The position numbers and the translations under genes are program-made. Of a stretch of 64,000 nt of DNA, positions 14,926 through 22,641 are shown piece by piece; position 1 is the stretch's first letter, and every line of letters begins with the position of its first letter. Below the pieces are notes generated by a model, which did no database searches, was not told where the DNA came from, and was given only the letters and a program-made list of their open reading frames with translations. The DNA comes from Kutzneria kofuensis (GTDB lineage: Bacteria; Actinomycetota; Actinomycetes; Mycobacteriales; Pseudonocardiaceae), in assembly GCF_014203355.1 (NCBI RefSeq), contig NZ_JACHIR010000001.1:7070038-7134037 (forward strand), given 5' to 3'.

Positions 14926-17894
14926 CACAGCTCGACGGTCTGGCTGGCGTCGTTGGCGGTGATCGTCAACGACGCCGCTCCTGGCCGGCAGCGCTGGTAG
15001 GCGCCGCTCGACGGATCGAACGCCACGACGTCACCCCAGCGGCATTGCGCGTCGCCGATGTGCACGCCACGACTGCCGCTCCACGTCACGCTCATCGGAT
15101 ACTGCAGCGGGATCGTCGCCGTCCCCTGCGCGCCGGTCGCCGTGATCTCGTCGGTGCCGACTGTGATCGAGATCCCGTCCAGGACCGGCCGGAACTGCAC
15201 CAGCGAGGTCGCCGTCGTCCAGCCGACCGGCGCCGTCGGCACGTGGATCCACGGCACACCCTCGTCGCGTTCCACGCGCACAGCTCCGTTGGCGTCGATC
15301 ACCTGGGCGTTGTGCGGCAACCATTCATCGAGCATTCGCCGCTCGTTCGAATCGGTGATCCCGTACGTGATCACCACCACCCGCCCGGTCAATTCCGCTT
15401 GCAGCGACGCGAGTTGCCCGTAGTCGGACGTCCGTAGCGCACCGGTGGCGGAGTTCAGCAACACATAGCGGACGCCATCACGCACGAACGTCTGGTGATC
15501 CGGCCCGAACACGCTCGCCCAGTCAGGCCCGTAGTCCTTGCCGGGGGAGTAGTACACCGGGAACCGTCCCCGCACGGCGGCGTCGATCTTCGCCTTGGCC
15601 TGCTGGAGATCGGTCAGCGACGGACTCGCCGCCGCGTTCCCGTCGACCACCAGGAACTTCGGGTGCGAGGCGACGACCTCGGCCAGGGCCTTGGCCGTCA
15701 CCGCCGACAGCACGGCGACGCCACCGTCCGCAGTGGACTGCTCACGGACCAGCGGATCGATCACCGGCGGATCCGGTGGCACGGCGACCGGCAGCGCCGC
15801 CCCGGCGGTCAGGTCGTCGAAGTCCAACTGCCCGCTGTACTGCGACCTGGTGGCCTCGATCGCCTCCACGCCGCGCACGACGATCGGGTACTTCACGGTC
15901 GTCGGCACCGTGAAAATCGTTCGCTGCCAACCGTTCCACGACACGTGGTCGCCGTAGACCGAACTGTTGGCGCCGGACGCGTCGGTGATCAGCGCCGCCA
16001 GCCACTCGCCCTTGCCGTCGCCGTTCACCGACACCTCGAACTGCCGGGCGGTGCCGTCGACCGGGATCGGCGTCGGCGCGGCCGCGACGGCGGTCCTGGT
16101 GTCGATCGACTTCGTGAAGTCGAAGTTCAGCCGCAACGCGTTGCCGGTCTGCCCTTGCGCGGCGGTGACGGACCCGGATCCCCGGGCGGAGCTGAACTTC
16201 CACCCGGTCACGTCGTCGAAACCGGTGACCGGCTCGGACTTCAGGCCGACGGTCACGCCGAACGCCGTCACGCGGTCGGCAACGTGAACGGTCACGATCC
16301 CGGTGCCCTGAGCCGTCTTCGGCGTGATCGCCAGCGTGCCATCGGGATTCGGGGTTATCGACACCAGCGAGCGGTCGTAGTCGAGCCGGGTGTCGACCGG
16401 GTCGATCGCCGCCGAGTCGCCGATCGCGTCGTAGCCGGTGACCTGCACGAGCCCGGTCTGGCCGGCCAGCAGCGACACCGTCTTCGGCGTGGCGGTGATC
16501 CGCGCCAGGCGAGGCAGCACTTCGATCTTGCCGCTCCGGGTGACGCCCTTCGACGCCACGGCGACGTCGACGGCGCCGGGTTGACGGCCGGTGACCAGGC
16601 CGTCGCGGTCCGCCCCGAACCAGTGCGGCGTGCCGAGGTCGGCCGGGCCGTACTGCTCGTCGTAGCCGGTCGCCTTGAGCTGCCGGTGCAGTCCGGTGAA
16701 CACCTTGTCGCCGGTCCGCAGGTCGATGCCGGTGAGCCGGCCGCTGCCGGCGGCGGCGAACAGGCCGATCCCGTTGCCCACCTCGCGTTCCACGCCGTCC
16801 GACGGCACGTTGCGCTGCCACACGTTCGGCGTGCCGGGGTCGCGGCTGACCAGGCTGGAGGAGCCGCCACCGTCGATCACGACCGCGTTGTAGGCGCCAC
16901 GCTGCTGCATGATGTACGCCAGCTGCTGCTCGGTCACGCCCCGGCTGGCGGTGGACCGCCCGTCGATGACGACGAGCTGCATCTTCCTGCCGTCCTGGGA
17001 GAAGCCGACCGCGGTCTCCGGGTTGAGGGCGGTGTCGTCGAGGGTCTGCACCTGCCCGTCCCGGATCAGCACGTCCCGCACGCCCAGCAGCGCCTTGAAC
17101 GTGTCGGCCGGATCGGTCTTCGGCGCGTACGTCACGGAGACGGGGGCGCCGATGGCGACCGCCGCAAGCAAATCCGCGTCGGATCCGGTTCCGGCGAGCA
17201 CAAATCCGTTGTCCGGGATCGGTCCCGCGCCGGAACCCGTTGCGTGCGCGGTGGCAATGCCATTGACCACGGTCAGTTCGTGAACCTTGGTCACGTTGTA
17301 GAAAGCCCGGGATGCGGTGCCCCACGCCGGTGTGAACACCGCGAGGCCATTGGGCGGCGCCTGCTCCTGGTTCAGGCCGTCCAACGGGAATTTCCCGGAC
17401 GGCAGCGTCACCGAGCCGTCCAGATAGGCGTTGACGATGCGGCCGATGTTGCCGGTGTCGACGCCGACGGACGGCCGCCACGGCTGCGGATCCGTCCACG
17501 GACCCTTGATGAGCTGCCCGTTCGACACCTCGATGCCACGCGGCGCACCGGTGTTGTTGATGTCGAAGAAGTCGCCGTTCACGCCGGCGAAGGCGTGCTG
17601 CGCGGTGGCCATCTGCGTCACGGTCTGGACCTGGCCGACGTGCGGCGGCGTCAGCAGGCCGACGGTCAGCCGTGGATCGCTCAGGTCCGCGGTCAGGACG
17701 TCGCCGCGCAGCCAGCCGTTCGGGTCGACGCGGGTGAAGGTGGACAAGGTGGTGCCGGGGCCGATCGGCTTGGACGTGCCGTCGACCTGGACGGGTAGTT
17801 CGGTGGGTGGCGCCGCCGCGGTGGCGGTCGGGGGAGCCGTCAGCGAGAAGACGACCAGGAAAGCGGCGAGTGCGGACAGCGAAGCCGGCCTCAT
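14925..17894 (-). CDS. Secreted phosphodiester glycosidase with degenerate metallophosphatase-like C-terminus
   Basis: A 989-residue exported protein. A signal peptide occupies residues 1-27 (SALAAFLVVFSLTAPPTATA). A phosphodiester glycosidase (NAGPA/DUF2233) domain spans roughly 50-380, with AGVNGDFFDINNTGAPRGIE near 103 and VIDGGGSSSLVSRDPG near 335. Next come an Ig-like/BIG2 region (~390-550) and a beta-sandwich carbohydrate-binding-like region (~560-720). The last part (~730-900) resembles the calcineurin-like phosphoesterases often fused here (RFPVYYSPGKDYGPDW, GVRYVLLNSATG), but the metal-binding Asp/His/GNHE motifs are missing. NAGPA domains remove GlcNAc capping phosphates; the substrate here is probably a cell-surface phosphodiester glycan. 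Confidence 0.85.
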   Translation of the reverse strand: MRPASLSALAAFLVVFSLTAPPTATAAAPPTELPVQVDGTSKPIGPGTTLSTFTRVDPNGWLRGDVLTADLSDPRLTVGLLTPPHVGQVQTVTQMATAQHAFAGVNGDFFDINNTGAPRGIEVSNGQLIKGPWTDPQPWRPSVGVDTGNIGRIVNAYLDGSVTLPSGKFPLDGLNQEQAPPNGLAVFTPAWGTASRAFYNVTKVHELTVVNGIATAHATGSGAGPIPDNGFVLAGTGSDADLLAAVAIGAPVSVTYAPKTDPADTFKALLGVRDVLIRDGQVQTLDDTALNPETAVGFSQDGRKMQLVVIDGRSTASRGVTEQQLAYIMQQRGAYNAVVIDGGGSSSLVSRDPGTPNVWQRNVPSDGVEREVGNGIGLFAAAGSGRLTGIDLRTGDKVFTGLHRQLKATGYDEQYGPADLGTPHWFGADRDGLVTGRQPGAVDVAVASKGVTRSGKIEVLPRLARITATPKTVSLLAGQTGLVQVTGYDAIGDSAAIDPVDTRLDYDRSLVSITPNPDGTLAITPKTAQGTGIVTVHVADRVTAFGVTVGLKSEPVTGFDDVTGWKFSSARGSGSVTAAQGQTGNALRLNFDFTKSIDTRTAVAAAPTPIPVDGTARQFEVSVNGDGKGEWLAALITDASGANSSVYGDHVSWNGWQRTIFTVPTTVKYPIVVRGVEAIEATRSQYSGQLDFDDLTAGAALPVAVPPDPPVIDPLVREQSTADGGVAVLSAVTAKALAEVVASHPKFLVVDGNAAASPSLTDLQQAKAKIDAAVRGRFPVYYSPGKDYGPDWASVFGPDHQTFVRDGVRYVLLNSATGALRTSDYGQLASLQAELTGRVVVITYGITDSNERRMLDEWLPHNAQVIDANGAVRVERDEGVPWIHVPTAPVGWTTATSLVQFRPVLDGISITVGTDEITATGAQGTATIPLQYPMSVTWSGSRGVHIGDAQCRWGDVVAFDPSSGAYQRCRPGAASLTITANDASQTVEL

Positions 17895-18061
17895 GAGGTT
17901 GATAATTTGCCTACAGGGTAGTCTTCATGCAAGTTGCTCACCGATTCGGCCCAGCGTGGCGTCACGCTCCGCGAACGGCGGCTAGAATCGCGGCAGGGCG
18001 GGGCGGCGCCATTTGTCCAGCCCACATGACGTTTTCTCGAGCTTGTAAGGATGGCTGTCGT

Positions 18062-18559
18062 ATGCCCCCGACTCCCGCCTCCGTCGTCGAGCAGTGGCAG
18101 AACCTGCCGAGGGCGGTGTTGCAGGACAAGGTCCGTCAGGTCGTCAAGCGCCGGGACGCGGAAGCCAAGCAGATCTGGGCGCACGTGCGGGCCAATTCGG
18201 TGCTCGCCGCCCAGGTCCGCGGCGCGCTGTCGGCGCTGCGGGCCGAGGTCAGGGGCACCCGCGACGAGGTCATGTGGACGATGTGGATCGACCAGGCCCG
18301 GTCGGTGCTCGACGCCTCCCCCGAGAAGGCCTCCCCCGAGAAGGCCTCCCCCGAGAAGGCGGCTCAGGCCGAGAAGCCCGCGGCGGACAAGCCCGCGGCC
18401 GAGAAGCCGGCGCCGGACAAGGTCGTCGCCGAGAAGGCCGCCGACGAGAAGAAGCCGGCGCCGGTGGCCGAGCTCACGTTCACCCCCCAGCCGGTGGAGA
18501 AGCCGCGCACCGCGCCGCCGGTGGTCCCCCCGGTGATGTTCCAGGCCCCCGGCACCTGA
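18062..18559 (+). CDS. Alanine/lysine/proline-rich protein with tandem ASPEK repeat
   Basis: A 165-residue protein. Residues 1-85 form a compact helical domain (VVEQWQNLPRAVLQDKVRQVVKRR, followed by EVMWTMWIDQARSVLD). The rest is a disordered tail of Lys/Glu/Pro/Ala with three exact ASPEK units followed by degenerate AEKPA/ADKPA units. The composition resembles cell-wall-associated or nucleoid-linker tails, but no family is recognised. ATG 18062 is chosen since AAGG lies upstream and the conserved-looking region begins there. It is divergent from the secreted glycosidase. Confidence 0.7.
   Translation: MPPTPASVVEQWQNLPRAVLQDKVRQVVKRRDAEAKQIWAHVRANSVLAAQVRGALSALRAEVRGTRDEVMWTMWIDQARSVLDASPEKASPEKASPEKAAQAEKPAADKPAAEKPAPDKVVAEKAADEKKPAPVAELTFTPQPVEKPRTAPPVVPPVMFQAPGT
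18314..18358 (+). repeat. Three exact tandem 15-bp repeats in coding sequence
   Basis: GCCTCCCCCGAGAAG is repeated at 18314-18328, 18329-18343 and 18344-18358, encoding ASPEK three times. Exact identity suggests recent slippage expansion. Confidence 0.9.
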
Positions 18560-18570
18560 CTTCGACGCTG

Positions 18571-18615
18571 GGAACGGACTATTCCCAAACTCCGAGTTGA
18601 GGAACGGTCCGTTCC
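18571..18615 (+). promoter_or_regulatory. Double operator GGAACGG-N-CCGTTCC upstream of MFS gene
   Basis: A perfect 15-bp dyad GGAACGGTCCGTTCC at 18601-18615 and a partly matching site GGAACGGACTATTCC at 18571-18585. The sites are exactly 30 bp apart, on one DNA face, and 75 bp upstream of the MFS start. The form is typical of TetR-type operators; no regulator gene is adjacent. Confidence 0.6.
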
Positions 18616-18689
18616 GAGCTTGTCGGCTTGACCGGGGTCACCCGGGTGCGCTATCGCGGGGCGGCGGATGGACCGCTAGCGTCCCCCGA

Positions 18690-19856
18690 ATGGCCCCTCG
18701 GTGGCAGCTCGGCCTGGTGGCCCTGGTCCAGATCCTGGTCTTGGCGCTGTGGTTCTCCGCCTCCGCGGTGGCCCCCGCGTTGCGGGCCGACTTCACACTG
18801 ACCGGCACGCAGTCGGTGTGGCTGACCGCGACCGTGCAGGTCGGCTTCGCGATCGGGGCGGTCGTCTCGGCGCTGGCCAACCTGGCCGACCGGATCCGGC
18901 CGAACGTGCTGATCGCGCTCAGCGCCGTTCTCGGCGCGGCGTCGACGGCGGCCCTCGCGCTGGCCGCCCACGACGCCTGGACGGTGTTGGCGCTGCGGCT
19001 GCTCACCGGCGTGTTCCTGGCCGGCGTCTACCCGCCCGGCATGAAGATCGTCGTGTCCTGGCTGCCCAACGCCCGGGGGCTGGCGCTGGGCCTGGTCGTC
19101 GGCGCGCTGTCGGTCGGCTCCGCCGCGCCGCAGCTGATCAACGGCCTGACCACGCTGCCCTGGCGGGGCGTGCTGCTGGCGGCGGCGGTTCTGGCCGTGG
19201 TCGGGGCCGCGATCTCGCTGGCGTTCATGCGATCGGGCCCGGCGATGCGGCCGACTCGGGTTCCCGATCCCCGTTATGTCGTGACGATGTTCGCCGACCG
19301 GAAGCAACGCCTGGTCAACCTCGGCTACTTCGGCCACATGTGGGAGCTGTACGCCCTGTGGTCCTGGCTGCCGACCTATCTCGCCGCGAGCGGGGCCGTG
19401 TGGGGGCGTCTCGGCGTCGGCGTCGCCGCGTTCGTGATCGCCGGCGTGTTCGGCCTGGTCGGCTGCCTCGTCGCCGGCTACTGGGCGGACCGCCACGGCC
19501 GTGCCTACGTCGCGATGCTCGCCATGCTGTTCAGCGCCGCCAGCGGCCTGCTGTCGGCGGCGGTGTTCGACGTGCCGGTGCTGTTCCTGATCGTGCTGGC
19601 CGTATGGGGAGCGACGGTGATCGCCGACTCGGCGCAGTTCTCCGCCGCGTTGACCGAAGTCGCCGACCAGGAGTACGTCGGCACCGCGCTGACCGCCCAG
19701 ACCGCGATCGGCTTCCTGGTCAGCGTGGTGACGATTCAGGCGCTGCCGGTGCTCGCCGACCTGGTCGGCTGGCGGCTGGCCGTGCCGCTGCTGGCGGTCG
19801 GCCCGCTGCTCGGGGCAGCTGCCATGGCCCGCCTGCGGTCGCTCGTCAGGGCGTAG
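18690..19856 (+). CDS. MFS transporter (about 12 TM)
   Basis: A 388-residue inner-membrane carrier with about 12 hydrophobic segments. It has the cytosolic loop LADRIRPNVL, FLAGVYPPGMKIVVSWLP near TM4, and a second-half loop WADRHGRAYVAM. This loop pattern resembles the CynX/NimT-like and nitrate/cyanate-type MFS branch; the substrate is uncertain. ATG 18690 was chosen because the upstream frame contains the operator region and lacks hydrophobic character. The 3' end overlaps convergent idi by 11 nt. A double dyad upstream points to ligand-controlled expression. Confidence 0.88.
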   Translation: MAPRWQLGLVALVQILVLALWFSASAVAPALRADFTLTGTQSVWLTATVQVGFAIGAVVSALANLADRIRPNVLIALSAVLGAASTAALALAAHDAWTVLALRLLTGVFLAGVYPPGMKIVVSWLPNARGLALGLVVGALSVGSAAPQLINGLTTLPWRGVLLAAAVLAVVGAAISLAFMRSGPAMRPTRVPDPRYVVTMFADRKQRLVNLGYFGHMWELYALWSWLPTYLAASGAVWGRLGVGVAAFVIAGVFGLVGCLVAGYWADRHGRAYVAMLAMLFSAASGLLSAAVFDVPVLFLIVLAVWGATVIADSAQFSAALTEVADQEYVGTALTAQTAIGFLVSVVTIQALPVLADLVGWRLAVPLLAVGPLLGAAAMARLRSLVRA

Positions 19857-20418
19857 CGGCCGGCGGCAGCTGCGCCGGGTCGCCCACCGGCCAGTCGTTC
19901 GGGTGTCCGCCCAGCTCACGCAGCTGGAGCAGCTGCAGGCGGCACCATGTGGACAGCCGCGGGTCGTCGAGCATGCCCAGCAGCTCCGGCCACTCCACCC
20001 AGCGCGCGTCCTCGACCTCGGTCGGGTCGGCGGTGACCTCGCCGTACGCGCGGGCCCGGAACACCGGGCACATCTCGTTCTCGACGATCCCGTCCTGCTC
20101 CGCGACGTACCGGAACCCCGGCAGGATCAGCTCCACCTGGCCGACGTCCAGGCCCAGCTCGTCCTTGACCCGGCGGCGCACCGCGTCGGCCATCGACTCG
20201 CCGTCGGCCGGATGGCCGCAGCAGCTGTTGGTCCACACACCCGGGAAGGTCGCCTTGGACAGCGCCCGCCGCGTCAGCAGCACCCTGCCGTCGTCGTCGA
20301 CCAGGTAGGAGGAGAACGCCAGGTGCAGCGGCGTCTCGCCGTGGTGCACCGTCGCCTTGGGAGTGGTGCCGACGTTGTAACCGTCCTCGTCCAGGAGGAC
20401 CACATGCTCCTGTGCCAC
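19846..20418 (-). CDS. idi: Isopentenyl-diphosphate delta-isomerase (type I)
   Basis: A 190-residue Nudix-fold enzyme interconverting IPP and DMAPP for isoprenoid synthesis. Catalytic cysteine and metal histidine lie in TNSCCGHP near residue 66-72. The Nudix-like helix RRRVKDELGL follows at about 81-90 and the second acid in VENEMCPVF near 112-120. Length matches bacterial type I Idi (about 180-190). It is divergent from the S4-domain gene. It supplies precursors that the terpene synthase and carotenoid metabolism elsewhere in the window could use, though it is not in an operon with them. Confidence 0.95.
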   Translation of the reverse strand: MAQEHVVLLDEDGYNVGTTPKATVHHGETPLHLAFSSYLVDDDGRVLLTRRALSKATFPGVWTNSCCGHPADGESMADAVRRRVKDELGLDVGQVELILPGFRYVAEQDGIVENEMCPVFRARAYGEVTADPTEVEDARWVEWPELLGMLDDPRLSTWCRLQLLQLRELGGHPNDWPVGDPAQLPPAATP

Positions 20419-20461
20419 GTGCCGAGCCTAGTCCCGGATGCACGTGCGAGATCATGTCGCC

Positions 20462-20692
20462 ATGCCCACGTCACCCATCCGGACCGTCGAGATCAGCGAC
20501 GACACCATCCGGCTCGGCCAGTTCCTCAAGCTCGCCGACCTCGCCGAGGACGGCACGCACGCCCGCGAGCTGCTGGAGGACGGGGAGGTGACGGTGAACG
20601 GCCGCGCCGAGTCCCGGCGCGGCCGTCAGCTGGTCGACGGGGACGTCGTCGCCGTCGACGGGCAGCAGGCCAGGCTCGTCGCCCGGTCCTGA
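20462..20692 (+). CDS. S4-domain RNA-binding protein
   Basis: A 76-residue protein consisting of one S4 domain: IRLGQFLKLADLAEDG, then HARELLEDGEVTVNGRAESRRGRQLVDGD-type core (about 15-65). Such stand-alone S4 proteins (YaaA/RlbA-like) bind structured RNA, often at the ribosome. ATG 20462 is preferred over an upstream in-frame start because the conserved domain begins just after it. Divergent from idi. Confidence 0.9.
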   Translation: MPTSPIRTVEISDDTIRLGQFLKLADLAEDGTHARELLEDGEVTVNGRAESRRGRQLVDGDVVAVDGQQARLVARS

Positions 20693-20748
20693 CTGCCCTT
20701 TTCGTCACTTCTCACGCGTCACTGGCGACCGCGTGGTGTGGTGCTCCC

Positions 20749-20901
20749 TTACTCGTCGTCCTCGCCCGGACGGGCGTGGTCGGCCTTGCCGGGCGTGGGA
20801 TCCCGGTCCATGTCGATCAGCGGATGCCGCTCGGCCCCCTCGGCCGCGGCATGCCGCCCGCTCTGCTGATCCTGTGAGTGGTGCTCCCCTAGCGTTGTCA
20901 C
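20749..20901 (-). CDS. Small hydrophilic protein, 50 aa (tentative)
   Basis: GTG 20901 to TAA 20749 encodes 50 residues (VTTLGEHHSQDQQSG at the start, GKADHARPGEDDE at the end). Composition is acidic/histidine-rich and codon third positions are mostly G or C, as in real genes of this genome. There is no good Shine-Dalgarno sequence, and I know no homologue. It lies in an otherwise gene-free 329-base gap (20693-21021), where I see nothing else except a short repeated GTGGTGCTCCC at 20735 and 20879. Confidence 0.45.
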   Translation of the reverse strand: MTTLGEHHSQDQQSGRHAAAEGAERHPLIDMDRDPTPGKADHARPGEDDE

Positions 20902-21021
20902 CCGGACAGCCTACGGACACTCCGTCATCTCGTGTCATGAACCCGTCAAAGTCCAGGTCGAAGGCGTCATCACGGCGTCAGGGCCGGATCCTTCGGGCCG
21001 GCGGAGGAGTGGACTGGGGGC

Positions 21022-21438
21022 ATGTCGGACAAGCACCTGCTGGCCGGCGGGTTCGGCTTCCCGCTCGGCTGCGCCGTTGCCACCGTGGTCGTGCTCGGGT
21101 CCGCCGCGGCCGGCGGCTTCGCCCATCCCGTCGCCGTGCTGGTCGCGCTGGCCGGCGCCACCGCCGCCGTCTCGGCCACCACCACCCTGCCGGCCGCGCT
21201 CGGCACGGCCTTCGTCAGCTGGGGTCTGTACGCCGGCTTCGTCGTCGGCCAGCTCGGCCAGCTGGCCGTCGACCGTTCCACGGCTGTCGCCGCTCTTGTG
21301 CTGGCGTCGGCCGCCCTGGTCGCGGTCGGTGCGATGGCGCTGCGGCGGTTCCTCGGCCAGCCGCCGACGCGGATCGTCCGGATCGCGCCACCGATTCGGG
21401 GTAACCCGCGTCACTCTGTTAGTTGTAGCATCGCCGGC
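21022..21438 (+). CDS. Membrane protein ORF continuous with downstream thiolase
   Basis: Residues 1-110 contain four hydrophobic segments (about 12-32, 34-54, 58-80, 88-106), consistent with a small integral membrane protein starting at ATG 21022. There is no stop before the thiolase: the frame continues through a ~28-residue hydrophilic linker (LRRFLGQPPTRIVRI onward) directly into the thiolase methionine at 21439. Either this is a true membrane-anchored fusion or the membrane gene has lost its stop codon. I list the two parts separately because a -10-like box precedes 21439. The membrane part is not recognised. Confidence 0.55.
21426..21431 (+). promoter_or_regulatory. Putative -10 box for leaderless thiolase transcript
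   Basis: TAGCAT ends 7 nt before ATG 21439, in a locally AT-richer stretch (CACTCTGTTAGTTGTAGCAT). It supports independent initiation of the thiolase. Confidence 0.35.
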
Positions 21439-22641
21439 ATGGTGTGGGTGCTCGGCGGCTACCAGACCGACTTCGCGCGGAACTGGCCCCGGGCCGGGTT
21501 GGAGGTCTCCGACCTGGTCGCGGAGGTCGTCCAGGAGACGCTGGTGGACGCCAGGGTCGATCCGGTGGCGGTCGGCGTGATCCACGTCGGCAACGCGTTC
21601 GGCCAGCTGTTCACCGGTCAGGGGCAGCTCGGCGGCATGCCGGCGACCGTCGACGACCGGCTGTGGGGCGTGCCGGCCAGCCGGCACGAGGCCGCCTGCG
21701 CGTCCGGCGGCGTCGCCATCCTGTCGGCGATGGCCGACCTGGAGTCCGGTCGCTACGACTGCGCGCTGGTGCTGGGCGTCGAGCTGGAGAAGACCGTGCC
21801 GGGCGACCTGAGCGCCCAGTACCTCGGCGCCGCCGCGTGGGTCGGGCACGAGGGGCAACAGGCCAAGTTCATGTGGCCGCACATGTTCAGCCTGCTCGCC
21901 GACGAGTACGACCGCCGCTACGGCCTCGACGACGCTCATCTGAACGCCATCGCCGAGCTCAACTTCCGCAACGCCCGGTCCAACCCGAACGCGCAGACCC
22001 GGGCCTGGGAGTTCGGGCCGGCCAGCTTCACCGGCGACGACATGGCCAATCCGCGCGTCGAAGGCCGCGTTCGTCGCCAGCAGTGCAGCCAGGTCACCGA
22101 CGGTGGCGCCGGGGTCGTGCTGGTCTCCGACCGGCACCCGCGGGCCGGCTCCGCCGGCGCCGCGCGGATCGAGGGCTGGGGGCACCGGACCGTCGGCCTC
22201 CCGCTGCAGGCCAAGTTCGACCGCAGCCGGGACGAGCCGTATGTGCTGCCGCACGTCCGGCGGGCCGTTCTCGACGCCTTTGGCCGGGCCGGAATCGATT
22301 CCGTCGACGGTATCGAGACGCACGACTGCTTTGCCATGTCGGAATACATGGCGATCGATCATTTCGGCATCACCGAGCCGGGGGAGAGCTGGAAGGCCGT
22401 GGAGAACGGCGAGCTGGAGCGCGGCGGTCGGATTCCCGTCAACGCCGGCGGCGGTCTGATCGGCGGCGGGCACCCGGTCGGCGCGACCGGCGTGCGCATG
22501 CTGCTCGACGCCAGCCGCCAGGTGACCGGCCGGGCCGGTGCGTGCCAGATCGAGGGCGCCCGGCGGATCGGCACGCTCAACATCGGCGGCAGCACGACAA
22601 CAACCGTGACCTTCGTGGTGGGGAGCCAGGATGGACGTTGA
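21439..22641 (+). CDS. Thiolase / SCP-x-like acetyl-CoA acyltransferase
   Basis: A 400-residue thiolase-superfamily enzyme that cleaves or forms beta-ketoacyl-CoA. The nucleophilic cysteine is in HEAACASGGVA near residue 92, the histidine in ETHDCFAMSEY near 297-305, and the C-terminal GGGLIGGGHPVGATGVRM loop supplies the second His at about 345. The divergence from classical FadA (ACASGG, LNIGGSTTT tail) fits the SCP-x/sterol-type thiolases. The ORF is open 139 codons upstream into a membrane protein. Its 3' end overlaps the carotenoid oxygenase by 11 nt, so they are translationally linked and may act in one degradation pathway. Confidence 0.9.
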   Translation: MVWVLGGYQTDFARNWPRAGLEVSDLVAEVVQETLVDARVDPVAVGVIHVGNAFGQLFTGQGQLGGMPATVDDRLWGVPASRHEAACASGGVAILSAMADLESGRYDCALVLGVELEKTVPGDLSAQYLGAAAWVGHEGQQAKFMWPHMFSLLADEYDRRYGLDDAHLNAIAELNFRNARSNPNAQTRAWEFGPASFTGDDMANPRVEGRVRRQQCSQVTDGGAGVVLVSDRHPRAGSAGAARIEGWGHRTVGLPLQAKFDRSRDEPYVLPHVRRAVLDAFGRAGIDSVDGIETHDCFAMSEYMAIDHFGITEPGESWKAVENGELERGGRIPVNAGGGLIGGGHPVGATGVRMLLDASRQVTGRAGACQIEGARRIGTLNIGGSTTTTVTFVVGSQDGR

